Below are positions 33,968-43,398 of a stretch of 64,000 nucleotides of DNA, one piece after another. Under the pieces are notes generated by a model. The model had not been told where the DNA came from and ran no database searches. It saw only the letters and a list, made by a program, of their open reading frames with translations. The DNA comes from Tissierellales bacterium (GTDB lineage Bacteria; Bacillota; Clostridia; Tissierellales; Sedimentibacteraceae): assembly GCA_018433765.1 (NCBI GenBank), contig JAHDQO010000004.1, forward strand, positions 372,001 to 436,000, in the 5' to 3' direction. Numbering within the stretch: position 1 is the first letter of the stretch; each line of letters opens with the position of its first letter. Position numbers and translations under genes: made by a program.

Positions 33968-34405
33968 TTGAGTTTTATTAAGGCTCTGGATATAAGTGCT
34001 AGTGGATTATACGCACAAAAAAAGCGTATGGAAGTTGTTGCACAAAATATTGCTAATGCAGATACCATATTAACTGATACTATGGAACCATATAGATGTA
34101 AGGTTACTGTGATGTCTGCTGTTAAAGATAAAAAAAATTTCAGCAGCATTCTTGATAAATTTAGTACTCCAAAAGAAGGAGACGGAGTAGCAGTTTCTGT
34201 TGTTGAATCTCTTGATGAGCCATTTAAATTAGTTTATAATCCTGAGCATCCTTTAGCAGAAGATGGATATGTTAAAATGCCTAATGTTGATACAACTACA
34301 GAAATGCTTGAACTTTTGTCAGCTACAAGGGCATATGAAGCTAACATTACTGTACTTAATGCCACAAAGGCTATGTTTACTCAAGCATTACGTATAGGTA
34401 AGTAG
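33968..34405 (+). CDS. flgC: Flagellar basal-body rod protein FlgC
   Basis: 145 residues. TTG start with AGAGGTGAT upstream. N-terminal SFIKALDISASGLYAQKKRMEVVAQNIANADT and C-terminal MPNVDTTTEMLELLSATRAYEANI are the FlgC signatures; it is part of the rod. Order flgB-flgC-fliE is the standard one. Confidence 0.94.
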   Translation: MSFIKALDISASGLYAQKKRMEVVAQNIANADTILTDTMEPYRCKVTVMSAVKDKKNFSSILDKFSTPKEGDGVAVSVVESLDEPFKLVYNPEHPLAEDGYVKMPNVDTTTEMLELLSATRAYEANITVLNATKAMFTQALRIGK

Positions 34406-34440
34406 AAAGCAATTATATTACATAAAAAGGAGTGTTTAAA

Positions 34441-34740
34441 TTGACTTTAGAACCTATAAGTTCTGTAGCTAGTGCGTTACAGAATGATAAAGTATTAAAC
34501 AATAAAAACAGTAATAATAAAAATATATTTGACGATATACTAAAAAAATCTACAGATGAAGTAAATAAAAGTTTAAATTTAGCAAACGAACAGATGGAAA
34601 ACATCATTCAAGGTAGTGATGAAGATTTTCATAAATATTTAATTAATGCTCAAAAAACCGAGATATCACTTCAATTAACAATGCAGGTTAGAAATAAAGT
34701 TGTTGATGCCTACGAAGAAATCATGAGAATGCAGGTATAG
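34441..34740 (+). CDS. fliE: Flagellar hook-basal body complex protein FliE
   Basis: About 99 residues. TTG 34441 lies eight bases after AAGGAG; an upstream in-frame GTG overlaps that ribosome site. The C-terminal half (DFHKYLINAQKTEISLQLTMQVRNKVVDAYEEIMRM) is the FliE helix that joins the MS ring to the rod. The N-terminal linker is Asn/Lys-rich and longer than usual. Confidence 0.92.
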   Translation: MTLEPISSVASALQNDKVLNNKNSNNKNIFDDILKKSTDEVNKSLNLANEQMENIIQGSDEDFHKYLINAQKTEISLQLTMQVRNKVVDAYEEIMRMQV

Positions 34741-34770
34741 TTATTTATTATTTTGGGGGATTAATTAGAT

Positions 34771-36339
34771 ATGGCTGAAAAGGTTAAAGTATTGCAGGAT
34801 AAAGCTAAAGAATATTGGTCAAATCTTGACAAGAAAAACAAGAAAAAAATAATACTATTTACAATATTGTTTGCAATATCCATTGCAGTTGCAGGGGTAG
34901 TGTTAAATACAACAGAGTATACAGTGTTATATACTGGATTAGATTTGAAAGAAGCGGGAGAAATAGTTACCATATTGAAAGATTTAAATGTTGAAACAAA
35001 AAGTAGTGGTGACGGCACTATTTTAATTAATAAAAAAAAGGAAGATAACGTGCGAATGCAGTTAGCAATGCAGGGTTATCCAAAAACAGGTTTGAACTAC
35101 GATTTGTTTCAAAACAGCATGAATCTAACAACATCAAGTCAAGACAAATCTGTTATACTGATTTATCAACTACAAGATAGATTAAGCAGTACAGTTTCAC
35201 AGCTGCAAGGAATTAAAAATGCTATTGTAACTATTAGTGCGGAAGAAGAGGATGTATTCAAATTCAAAAGTGAAAATACACCTGTTAGCGCTTGCGTTGT
35301 TTTAGAACTTGAAAATTATTTTGATCCAAAACCAGAGCAGATAAAAGCGATACAGAGATTGATGGTAACGAGTATTTCAGGTTTAGAAGAAGAAAATGTT
35401 GCTATTATAGACGCAGACTTACATGATTTAACGCCTGCTAATAATAATGATCCTTATACTCAACCTGCTAATAATCGTTTGCAGGTAGAGCAGAAAATAG
35501 AAAAGCAAATCTCTGATAAAGTTTTATATTTGTTTGGTCCTGTATTTGGAGATGATAATATAAAGGTTGGAGTAAATGTCTCAGTTAATTTTGACAAGAA
35601 ATTTACAGAGATGACAGAATACACTCCGGTAATAGATGATGAAGGTATACCATATATTGTAGATGAATTAAGTGAAAAGGTAACAGATTCGACACAAAAC
35701 AGCGGTCAGGTTAATTCATCATATTCTGTAGCGAGTGATAGTCTTAATGATAGAATGCAAAAAGTTATACAATACAGAGTTAATGAATTGAAACAAACAA
35801 TTGATGAAGCAGAAGGTAATGTTGAAGATATATCATTATCAATATTAATAAACAATATTGAAATGGATAATAGCGTTTTAAATGATGTTAAAAAATTAGC
35901 ATCAGCTGCAGTAGGTATAGATTCAACAAATGTTACTGTAGGATATATGGAATTTACTGCTAGAAATGGGCTAGAAGACAAGTTAGACAAAGCATTGAGT
36001 GGTTCCGAAAAAGGAGGGTTACCAATCTCTGATAAGGCCCTAGTTGCTTTAATTGCAGTAGTGCTTGCGTTTGTATTTGGTCTAATTGTATTAAGATTTT
36101 TACGAGCACCAGCTAAGAAACAAGAAGAACAATCAGAGCAATTAGTAGATGATATAGCTGAAGATAAACAGTTAGTAGAAGGACTATTAACAGAAGATGA
36201 TCAAACAACAGTGGAAATTAATTACGAAAATAATAAAGATAAAGAATTGATTAAAGAAATAGAAAGTGCTGCTGAATTAAACTCAAAAGAATTAGCACAG
36301 ATAGTTAGTTATTGGTTAAAAGAAGATAATAATAGATAA
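34771..36339 (+). CDS. fliF: Flagellar MS-ring protein FliF
   Basis: 522 residues. First membrane helix near residues 26-46, then the ring-building motifs EYTVLYTGLDLKEAGEIV and SVILIYQLQDRLSSTVSQLQG, a long periplasmic part, a second helix near residue 425 (ALVALIAVVLAFVFGLIVL), and a C-terminal tail ending ELAQIVSYWLKED that binds FliG. It forms the membrane ring on which the motor is built. A 440-base repeat region separates it from fliG. Confidence 0.94.
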   Translation: MAEKVKVLQDKAKEYWSNLDKKNKKKIILFTILFAISIAVAGVVLNTTEYTVLYTGLDLKEAGEIVTILKDLNVETKSSGDGTILINKKKEDNVRMQLAMQGYPKTGLNYDLFQNSMNLTTSSQDKSVILIYQLQDRLSSTVSQLQGIKNAIVTISAEEEDVFKFKSENTPVSACVVLELENYFDPKPEQIKAIQRLMVTSISGLEEENVAIIDADLHDLTPANNNDPYTQPANNRLQVEQKIEKQISDKVLYLFGPVFGDDNIKVGVNVSVNFDKKFTEMTEYTPVIDDEGIPYIVDELSEKVTDSTQNSGQVNSSYSVASDSLNDRMQKVIQYRVNELKQTIDEAEGNVEDISLSILINNIEMDNSVLNDVKKLASAAVGIDSTNVTVGYMEFTARNGLEDKLDKALSGSEKGGLPISDKALVALIAVVLAFVFGLIVLRFLRAPAKKQEEQSEQLVDDIAEDKQLVEGLLTEDDQTTVEINYENNKDKELIKEIESAAELNSKELAQIVSYWLKEDNNR

Positions 36340-36344
36340 GTTAA

Positions 36345-36735
36345 AAGTTTAAAGATAAAAGTGAAAAACTACGGAAGTTTTACTAACGTAAAACAATTGA
36401 TTAATAAAAGAATAACGAAAACCTTTTTTAAAATAAATGATAAAAGTGATTAGTTGGTTAGTAGGAAAGCCGAAAAAAAATAAAGAGACATGTCATCCTG
36501 AGCGAGTAGAACGAGTCGAAGGATCTTAATTAAGATAAAAGCTTTCTGAATTGAGAAATGAGAAACTTTTTAAGATAAAAGTGTAAAGTTAAAAGTTAAG
36601 AGTTATGGAAATTTTACTTACGTAAAAATAAAAAATAATAAAATTTCTGTTAAGAAATTTTAAACAATGTTTCTCGTTATTAATTACTAATTACTCGTTT
36701 AACATTGTGATTCCGTGGTTAATTATCAATTGTAT
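36345..36735 (+). repeat. Dispersed modular intergenic repeat, copy 8 (composite)
   Basis: Between fliF and fliG. Contains GTTTTACTAACGTAAAAC (36383-36400 region), a second hairpin ATTTTACTTACGTAAAA near 36611, the GTCATCCTGAGCG...TCGAAGGATCTT module (36492-36527), an AAATTTCTGTTAAGAAATTT palindrome near 36650, TTACTAATTACTCG arms and a TTCCGTGGTTAATTA end. No gene is seen. Confidence 0.8.
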
Positions 36736-36778
36736 TATTATTAGTTTGTATTTAAAGTGAAAGGGATGTAATGTCGAT

Positions 36779-37792
36779 ATGTCAGATGTAAGAACATTAA
36801 AAGGAGAAGAAAAAGCTGCTATACTTCTTATTTCTATAGACAAAAAATATGCAGCAGAAGTATTGCGACATTTAAATGAAAAAGAAATTCAGAAGATTAC
36901 GTATCAAATAGCCAATAACAATAAAGTTGATCCAGAAATAAGAAGTCAAGTTTTAAATGAATTTCATGATATGTTGGTTGCTCAAGGTTGTCTATCAGGC
37001 GGAGGTCTTGATTATGCTAAAGAAGTTTTGACAGAAGCATTAGGCAGTCAAAAATGTATTGAATTAATTGGAAAAATGTCAGCATTTGTACAGCCTAAAC
37101 CCTTTAATTTCCTAAAAGATATAGATGCAAATGAAATATTAAACTTTTTAAGGTATGAGAGAAACCAAACTATTGCACTTATTATGTCCTATATGGATCC
37201 AGAGCAGGCGGCAGTTATACTCTCATCTATAGATGAAGAAAGACAAACAGATATAGTTAAGAGAATAGCTAAGATGGATAAAATTTCACCTGATGTTGTA
37301 AAACAAGTAGAAGAAGAGGTAAAAGTAAAACTTAACAATTTCTTTGGAACAACAAGTTATACAGATACAGTAGGTGTAAATATTGTTGCCGATATTTTAT
37401 CATCAGTAGACAGGGGAACTGAGAAATTAATATTTGATCAACTCGAAGAAGATGATTACGAAATGGCAGAGGAAATTAGGAAGAGAATGTTCATATTTGA
37501 AGATATTATCACACTGGATCAAAGATCTATTCAAGTTGTATTATCTAAGATTGAACATCATGATTTAGCCTTAGCATTAAAAGCTACAACTGAAGAAGTT
37601 AAAAATACAATATTTAACAACATCTCTCAAAGAGCAAAAGAAATTGTATCTCAAGAAATTGATATGCTTGGAATGGTAAGATTGAGTGAAGTTCAAGAAG
37701 CACAGCAGAAGATTGTATTTACAATACTAGAACTTGAGAAAAATCAAGAAATTATAATTGCAAAAGGTGGAAAAGAACAGTTAGTTGGCTAG
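36779..37792 (+). CDS. fliG: Flagellar motor switch protein FliG
   Basis: 337 residues, three domains. N-terminal LKGEEKAAILLISI, central EQAAVILSSIDEERQTDIVKRIA with the FliM-binding type segment, and C-terminal FVFEDI-like FIFEDIITLDQRSIQVVLSKI carrying the charged torque helix. It binds FliF and engages MotA. The next gene begins about 24 bases on and is not fliH, unlike the usual order. Confidence 0.94.
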   Translation: MSDVRTLKGEEKAAILLISIDKKYAAEVLRHLNEKEIQKITYQIANNNKVDPEIRSQVLNEFHDMLVAQGCLSGGGLDYAKEVLTEALGSQKCIELIGKMSAFVQPKPFNFLKDIDANEILNFLRYERNQTIALIMSYMDPEQAAVILSSIDEERQTDIVKRIAKMDKISPDVVKQVEEEVKVKLNNFFGTTSYTDTVGVNIVADILSSVDRGTEKLIFDQLEEDDYEMAEEIRKRMFIFEDIITLDQRSIQVVLSKIEHHDLALALKATTEEVKNTIFNNISQRAKEIVSQEIDMLGMVRLSEVQEAQQKIVFTILELEKNQEIIIAKGGKEQLVG

Positions 37793-37815
37793 TTATACGA
37801 AAGGTGAGAATTAAT

Positions 37816-38469
37816 ATGCTTAAAAGAAATAAAAAAGATAAAGTAAAAAAAGAAAAAAAAGTTAAGGTTAAAAAAGATAAAAAAGAAAAAAAAAAATCGG
37901 ATCCTATAAATAGTATTATTTTTGCTGGATTTTCGATACTCATAATTGTATTTGTTATTATAACATTATTTGCAGTTAACTTATTTGGGATAAAAGATAA
38001 ATTAGTCAATCAAGTTGTTACAAGCTTACTTTCTGAACAATTAGAAACTGAAGCAACAAAATTGGGAGAAGAATATGCAAGTAAATATGAAAGAGACTTT
38101 GGAATACACGAGAAAGAGTTAGCTGATAAAGAACAAGCATTAATTACAAGAGAAGAAAATCTAAAGAAATCAGAAGACGAGTTCCTAATTGAAAAAACTG
38201 CTATGCAAGAAACTTTAGCAGGTTTAGAGGCAAGAGAAAAAGAAATTTATGGTGTAAAAGAAAATATTGAAGAAATAAGCGATGTTGTAGGCGATATGGA
38301 TGCAGGAAAAGCAGCCACTATGCTGGCAAATATGGACGATATAGATTTAATAACAAACATAATATTCAGTTTAAAAAAAGATCAAGCAGCTTCAATACTT
38401 GAACAGCTAAGTCCATATACAGCTTCAAAAATAACACAAGGCAGATACAATGACGGAGTTGAAGAATAA
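37816..38469 (+). CDS. MotE/YlxF-type flagellar protein
   Basis: About 217 residues. A very Lys-rich N-terminus precedes one membrane helix (residues ~35-58), a long coiled-coil of about 85 residues rich in Glu and Lys, and a C-terminal MgtE-N-like domain (DVVGDMDAGKAATMLANMDD, QAASILEQLSPYTASKITQ). This is the layout of MotE/FliF-associated YlxF proteins, which help motor or stator function. ATG 37816 has AAGGTGAG upstream. In Bacillus ylxF follows fliJ; here fliH, fliI and fliJ are missing and it follows fliG directly. Confidence 0.82.
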   Translation: MLKRNKKDKVKKEKKVKVKKDKKEKKKSDPINSIIFAGFSILIIVFVIITLFAVNLFGIKDKLVNQVVTSLLSEQLETEATKLGEEYASKYERDFGIHEKELADKEQALITREENLKKSEDEFLIEKTAMQETLAGLEAREKEIYGVKENIEEISDVVGDMDAGKAATMLANMDDIDLITNIIFSLKKDQAASILEQLSPYTASKITQGRYNDGVEE

Positions 38470-38474
38470 ACAAA

Positions 38475-38750
38475 CTAAGATAAAAGTGAAAAGTGAAAAG
38501 ATAAAAGTTAAGGAAGTTTTACTAACGTAAAAAAATACATAATAGATAAGAGTTGAAAAGCTTTATGAATTGAGAATGGAGAAATGAGAAATGAGAATTA
38601 AGGAATAAATTTTCTTTAAGAAAATTTAAACCATATTACTCGTTACTAATTACTAGTTTTTCGCTTCAACTAAATTCCGTGTTCTTCCGTGTAATTCCGT
38701 GGTTAATAATAAATCATTAACTATTAACTATTAACTATTAACTATTATTG
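38475..38750 (+). repeat. Dispersed modular intergenic repeat, copy 9
   Basis: Between the YlxF-like gene and fliK. Has AAGATAAAAGTTAAGGAAG arm, TTTTACTAACGTAAAA hairpin near 38518, GAATTGAGAATGGAGAAATG tract, an AAATTTTCTTTAAGAAAATT palindrome (38607-38630 region), and TTCCGTG repeated three times before GGTTAATAA. Confidence 0.75.
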
Positions 38751-38765
38751 AAGGGAGGTGAGAAT

Positions 38766-40232
38766 GTGAGTGAAGCTTATATACTTCCATCGATTGGAAA
38801 ATCGAGCAGTGTTTCGAATTCGTCAAAATCTAATAATAAAAAGACAAAAAATGATAATTCAAGTAAGTTTGAAACAATATTAGATGAATTGGAAGTAAAA
38901 AACAAAAGCAGTACAGACGATGATAAACAGAATACTAGTCAGTGTACAGCAAACGTATCTTGCGATGATAAAACACATGAACAACTATCAGACCAAAAAG
39001 GTAAATGTGTGGAAAAAGTTTGCGAAGAACTATCATCAGAAGAAACAAACAGCACAAGTTTAGCTAATTTAAATAATGTAATATTTATAAATCAGCAGAG
39101 CAAAGTACAAAATGACACAAATATAAATAATCAGACAGAAAATATAGTTAGTCAAGTTCCTAAAAATGATGAAGTAAAATTAGTAGAAAATAAGCATCAA
39201 GTTAAGTTTACTGATATTGGTGAAGAAGTCCAAGTTGAAGATAAAATTAAAGTTGAAAGTATTAACGTAAATAATGAAGAAACATCAAAGAATAATTTTT
39301 TGGCAGTTGAAAACGAAGATATCAATGAAAATAAAAAATTAAAAACTAGCAGCTTTATTAATGACAGCGAAAGTAAAATTCATATTACTAAAAAAAGTGA
39401 ATCAACAGTATTTACTGATGGACAAGAAGAAAATAGTCAAAACCAAAACAGCAGTGAGCCTAACAAACAATATGCTAAAAACAATACAATTAATTTAAAA
39501 GATGCTAAACTAGTAAATATTACCGACAAAGATATTGAATCTGAAAATGTTTTAGAAAAAACAGATTTTAAAAATGAAGAAACTATTAAAAACAATACTT
39601 CATCTGTTAGAAAAGAAGAGTTCAGCACAGTATATGAACAAACTGTGAGGAGTACAGACAAAACACCTGATATGTCTCAGAAAGGAAATATTAACTTAGA
39701 AAGCAGCAGCAATATTTCTTTAAATGAAGACAGTAGCTATTCAAAAGATATTAATACAAAAGATATGTCAATTATACAGCAGATGGCTAAAAGCATTACT
39801 ACTAGTAAAGCTGGTAATGGTACAAGCATAACAGTAAAACTTAAGCCTGAATATCTTGGAGATATGACAATAAATATTCAAAATACAGCACAAGGATGTA
39901 TTGCTAGAATAAGTGCAGGAAGAGAAGAAGTAAAAAGAATACTAACTTCACGCATAAATGAAATATCAGCAGTACTTTCTACTAAAATGGTAAAAGTCGA
40001 CCAAATAGTAATAGACAATAATGTACAGCAGGAAGCAAACAGTAATAACGATAACAGCAGTAATGGATATAACACCCGTGATTTTTCTGGTGGTAGTTAT
40101 AATCAAGAATACAGCCAAGATGATGGAAATAGAAACTTTACTTTTCAGACAAAAAGTGAAACTGTTATATCTGAAGAACAAAAAGAATCAAATGATAACT
40201 TAGGCTACGTAAGAATTAATTATTACGTGTAG
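38766..40232 (+). CDS. fliK: Flagellar hook-length control protein FliK
   Basis: About 488 residues, GTG start behind GGGAGGTGA. The first ~350 residues are low-complexity (Asn, Ser, Glu, Lys) with no fold I can see, as expected for a secreted molecular ruler. The conserved C-terminal domain starts near residue 360: TSITVKLKPEYLGDMTINIQ and the following RILTSRINEISAVLS. That domain signals FlhB to change export specificity. Position before flgD supports the call. Confidence 0.88.
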   Translation: MSEAYILPSIGKSSSVSNSSKSNNKKTKNDNSSKFETILDELEVKNKSSTDDDKQNTSQCTANVSCDDKTHEQLSDQKGKCVEKVCEELSSEETNSTSLANLNNVIFINQQSKVQNDTNINNQTENIVSQVPKNDEVKLVENKHQVKFTDIGEEVQVEDKIKVESINVNNEETSKNNFLAVENEDINENKKLKTSSFINDSESKIHITKKSESTVFTDGQEENSQNQNSSEPNKQYAKNNTINLKDAKLVNITDKDIESENVLEKTDFKNEETIKNNTSSVRKEEFSTVYEQTVRSTDKTPDMSQKGNINLESSSNISLNEDSSYSKDINTKDMSIIQQMAKSITTSKAGNGTSITVKLKPEYLGDMTINIQNTAQGCIARISAGREEVKRILTSRINEISAVLSTKMVKVDQIVIDNNVQQEANSNNDNSSNGYNTRDFSGGSYNQEYSQDDGNRNFTFQTKSETVISEEQKESNDNLGYVRINYYV

Positions 40233-40246
40233 AGGAGGTGGATAAT

Positions 40247-40648
40247 GTGGATGTATCTGGTGTAAACAATAATGTAAACAATACAAGTATGAACACTGAA
40301 ACAAAAAAAAGCATTGATAAAGATGCATTTATGAAATTATTAGTCGAACAGATTAAAAATCAAGATCCTTTGTCACCTATGGATGATACTGATTTTATAG
40401 CTCAAACTGCACAATTTACTATGCTTGAAGAAATACAAGCTTTACGAAGTGACTCTTCTTACAATAGAGCAATAAGCTTGTTGGGTAAAGATGTAAGAGG
40501 CATGACAGTTAATGAAGATACAGATGCAGTAGAAATGGTAAATGGTATAGTTACTGGAGTATCAGTTTATACAGATGGGATTATGCTTAATGTAGGAGAT
40601 AAAGTTATAAGTCCAGATAGTGTTATAGGAGTAACAAATGGAGACTAA
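40247..40648 (+). CDS. flgD: Flagellar hook assembly (cap) protein FlgD
   Basis: About 133 residues; GTG 40247 has AGGAGGTG upstream. The N-terminal signature DKDAFMKLLVEQIKNQDPLSPMDD followed by FIAQTAQFTMLEEIQ is clear. It lacks the longer C-terminal Ig-like domains of enteric FlgD, as is usual in Clostridia. It caps the growing hook. The last 11 bases overlap the next gene. Confidence 0.92.
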   Translation: MDVSGVNNNVNNTSMNTETKKSIDKDAFMKLLVEQIKNQDPLSPMDDTDFIAQTAQFTMLEEIQALRSDSSYNRAISLLGKDVRGMTVNEDTDAVEMVNGIVTGVSVYTDGIMLNVGDKVISPDSVIGVTNGD

Positions 40649-41033
40649 TAGATTAAATCCAAATATAGTCGGCGTACAAAAAAATAGAAAAGCTTCACTA
40701 AATACTTTTAAAAAAACTAGTAATTCAAGTTTTAATGATATTTTAGAAAAAAAAGTAGCCAATAACAAAATCTTAGGAAAAAAAGATAATGTTGTTTTTT
40801 CAAAACATGCTAACTTAAGGCTAGAACAAAGAAATATCAAATTAACAGATGAAGATATAAAAAATATATCTAATGCAGTAGATAAAGCCAGTGAAAAAAA
40901 TATAAAGAATTCATTAATTATGATGGACGACATGGCTTTGATAGCAAATGTAAAATCTAGAACTATTGTAACAATAGTCGATAGCATAAAAGATAAAGTA
41001 TTTACTAATGTTGATGGAGTCGTAAGTATATAG
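40638..41033 (+). CDS. TIGR02530-type flagellar operon protein
   Basis: 131 residues. The C-terminal half FSKHANLRLEQRNIKLTDEDIKNI and IANVKSRTIVTIVD is the conserved part of a small family found between flgD and flgE in Firmicutes. The role is not well established; it is likely a helper for hook assembly. The start codon overlaps flgD, so translation is coupled. Confidence 0.85.
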   Translation: METNRLNPNIVGVQKNRKASLNTFKKTSNSSFNDILEKKVANNKILGKKDNVVFSKHANLRLEQRNIKLTDEDIKNISNAVDKASEKNIKNSLIMMDDMALIANVKSRTIVTIVDSIKDKVFTNVDGVVSI

Positions 41034-41103
41034 CTGGACCTTTTAGGAAGCTATGAAGCTTTGAATGATAGATAAGCTTCACATACGACCAAAAGGAGGA
41101 AAA

Positions 41104-43062
41104 ATGTTAAGTTCAATGTATTCCGGAGTATCCGGACTAAAAGTGCATCAAACTAAGCTTGATGTAATAGGTAATAATATAGCAAATGTTAATACTACAG
41201 CATTTAAAGGATCAAGAGTATCATTTAAGGATGTGTTCAGCCAAACATTAATAGCTGCACAACCTTCGTCTTCCAAAACAGGTGGTGTTAATCCTTCACA
41301 AGTAGGATTAGGTACATCAGTAGGAAGTATAGCTACAATACAGAAAAATGGAAACTTACAAAATACAGATAATCCCGATGACTTTGCAATAGAAGGAGAA
41401 GGACTTTTCATTGTAAGTGATGGAATAAATACAAGATATACAAGAGCAGGTAACTTTACAATAGATGGTGAAGGAAACTTAGCTACAGCAAGCGGTGAAC
41501 TTGTATTAGGATGGAATAAGTCAGGTTCATCTGTAAATACAAGTAGATCATTAAAACCAATAAATGTTGCAGGACTTACAATGTCAGCTTCTGCTACTGA
41601 CAAATTAGTTTTTACAGGTAATATTGACAGTGATACAGAACTATATGATCCGGGAGCTCAACCTGTAGGTGAGGTAGGCAATTTTGCAGTAAAAACAAAG
41701 AGTAAACCTGAAACATTAGGAGAATGGACTTTTAAATTGACAGATGCATTGGTGAATGGAGATTCCAATATTTCAATTGGTGGTAATACTATTGAAGTTG
41801 GTGCTGGTAAGACTATTGATTCAACATCTACATCATCTGTAAGTGATCAAATTGATGCTATTATTAATGCATTGACTACTGCTAGTAGTGATTATGGTAA
41901 ATCTCCAGGTCAGCATTATATAGTTTCAAAGGAAGACACAGATACTATAGTTATAACAGAAGATGCAGGAAAAGCAAACGGAAATTCTGTGAGTCTTACT
42001 GGAGGAGTACCATCTGGAAGCTCATCATCAAGGTTTGAAAATGAGGAAGTTACTAAATCTAAAGCAGGAACAAAAGGAGTATATTCATTTGATATAACTA
42101 AAAACTTTGAAGCAGGAGATATTATTCAAATCGGTGACAAATCTTATACAGCTGTTGCAAGTGGAGCTACAGCAGGAGCAGGTGAGTTTGTGATAGGTGC
42201 TACTGCTACTAACACAGCTACTAATTTAGTAAGTGTTATTAATAATGATGGTATATATAGTGCAAGCAATGGAACTACGGCATCTTCAAAAATTACTTTG
42301 ACAGAAAAAGTTCCTTCAGGTGAAGACATAGATCGATATGATGTTGCAATGGTTGTACCTGATGATAATGCTGTTACTCGAAGCATATCAATCTTTGATT
42401 CATTAGGAGAAGAACATTTAATAACATTAAAAATAATGAAGACAGATAATAATGAATATGATTACGAAGTAACTACTGATGATAGAGAAATAAAAAGTTT
42501 GTCATCTGGTAAAGGAAAACTTGTATTTAATGGAGATGGAACATTAGATACTAAGAATACTGTTAAGAAATCTATAAAGATAAATTTTAGTAATGGTGCT
42601 AGGTCGATTGATATATCAACAAATGATATAGTTTTTGATGCAGATAAATTCACACAGAATTCAAACGATACAGATATTGATTATGTAAAAGATGGCTATA
42701 ATGCAGGTAAAATTGACAATGTAACAATTGACAAAGAAGGAAAGATAATGGGGTCTTTTTCAAATGGTATGAAACAGCATCAAGGAACAATTGCACTTGC
42801 TACTTTTACGAATACTGCTGGACTTGAAAAAGTAGGAAATAACTTATACGCTGCTACATTAAACTCAGGAGAAGCACAAGTTGGAACACCAGCTACTGAT
42901 GAAAGAGGAAAGATAAGATCAAACTCTTTAGAGATGTCTAATGTAGATTTATCAAAAGAATTTACTGAAATGATAGTAGCACAAAGGGGATTTCAAGCTA
43001 ATTCAAGAATAATAACAACATCTGATGAATTGCTTCAAGAATTAGTAAATCTTAAACGATAA
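41104..43062 (+). CDS. flgE: Flagellar hook protein FlgE
   Basis: About 652 residues; ATG 41104 with AAAAGGAGG upstream. N-terminal SSMYSGVSGLKVHQTKLDV and the following NNIANVNTTAFKGSRVSFKD, and C-terminal LEMSNVDLSKEFTEMIVAQRGFQANSRII, form the D0/D1 core. The central ~400 residues are a Ser/Thr/Gly-rich variable domain, making this longer than the ~400-450 residues of enteric FlgE. It polymerises into the hook. The inner part is exposed and likely to vary between strains. Confidence 0.93.
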   Translation: MLSSMYSGVSGLKVHQTKLDVIGNNIANVNTTAFKGSRVSFKDVFSQTLIAAQPSSSKTGGVNPSQVGLGTSVGSIATIQKNGNLQNTDNPDDFAIEGEGLFIVSDGINTRYTRAGNFTIDGEGNLATASGELVLGWNKSGSSVNTSRSLKPINVAGLTMSASATDKLVFTGNIDSDTELYDPGAQPVGEVGNFAVKTKSKPETLGEWTFKLTDALVNGDSNISIGGNTIEVGAGKTIDSTSTSSVSDQIDAIINALTTASSDYGKSPGQHYIVSKEDTDTIVITEDAGKANGNSVSLTGGVPSGSSSSRFENEEVTKSKAGTKGVYSFDITKNFEAGDIIQIGDKSYTAVASGATAGAGEFVIGATATNTATNLVSVINNDGIYSASNGTTASSKITLTEKVPSGEDIDRYDVAMVVPDDNAVTRSISIFDSLGEEHLITLKIMKTDNNEYDYEVTTDDREIKSLSSGKGKLVFNGDGTLDTKNTVKKSIKINFSNGARSIDISTNDIVFDADKFTQNSNDTDIDYVKDGYNAGKIDNVTIDKEGKIMGSFSNGMKQHQGTIALATFTNTAGLEKVGNNLYAATLNSGEAQVGTPATDERGKIRSNSLEMSNVDLSKEFTEMIVAQRGFQANSRIITTSDELLQELVNLKR

Positions 43063-43137
43063 TAAATAAATTTTAATTTAAAATTAAAAATGCAAAATGT
43101 AAAATTTATATAATAGATTTAATTCAAAAAAATACAT

Positions 43138-43166
43138 TTCTTGCCCGGAATTTTTTCGGGCAAGAA
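43138..43166 (+). other. Strong intercistronic hairpin between flgE and flbD
   Basis: TTCTTGCCCG (43138-43147) and CGGGCAAGAA (43157-43166), perfect 10-bp stem. The T-run lies in the loop and no T-run follows, so it is not a standard terminator. It may protect the flgE mRNA end or lower expression downstream. Confidence 0.6.
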
Positions 43167-43183
43167 TTAATGGATGTGATGTA

Positions 43184-43378
43184 ATGATAGAACTAACTAG
43201 AATAAATGATCAAGTATTTTATTTGAATTGTGAAGTAATTGAGAACGTAGAAGAGGTACCGCATACGGTAATAAAAACAATACATGGGAATACATATGTC
43301 GTTAAAGAAAGTGCTGAAGAAATAGCACAAAAAATAATTGAATATAAACGGAAAATACATATGCAATATCCTAGCTAG
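43184..43378 (+). CDS. flbD: FlbD-type small flagellar protein
   Basis: 64 residues. Starts MIELTRINDQVFYLNCEVIE and continues VEEVPHTVIKTIHGNTYVVKES, the pattern of Firmicute and spirochaete FlbD/YlzI found between flgE and motA or fliL. Its role is not established. It is 20 bases from motA. Confidence 0.88.
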   Translation: MIELTRINDQVFYLNCEVIENVEEVPHTVIKTIHGNTYVVKESAEEIAQKIIEYKRKIHMQYPS

Positions 43379-43398
43379 TTAAAGGAAGTGTAAAACGA

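Noticed and set aside
36492-36527. Small peptide gene in the GTCATCCTGAG module
   Set aside because: The module recurs in non-coding repeats with frame-breaking differences, so any reading frame is incidental.
41148-41603. Long open frame on the minus strand inside flgE (and similar ones inside oad, mutase and flagellin genes)
   Set aside because: They mirror conserved genes, lack ribosome sites and show no family pattern; they are shadows of the coding strand.
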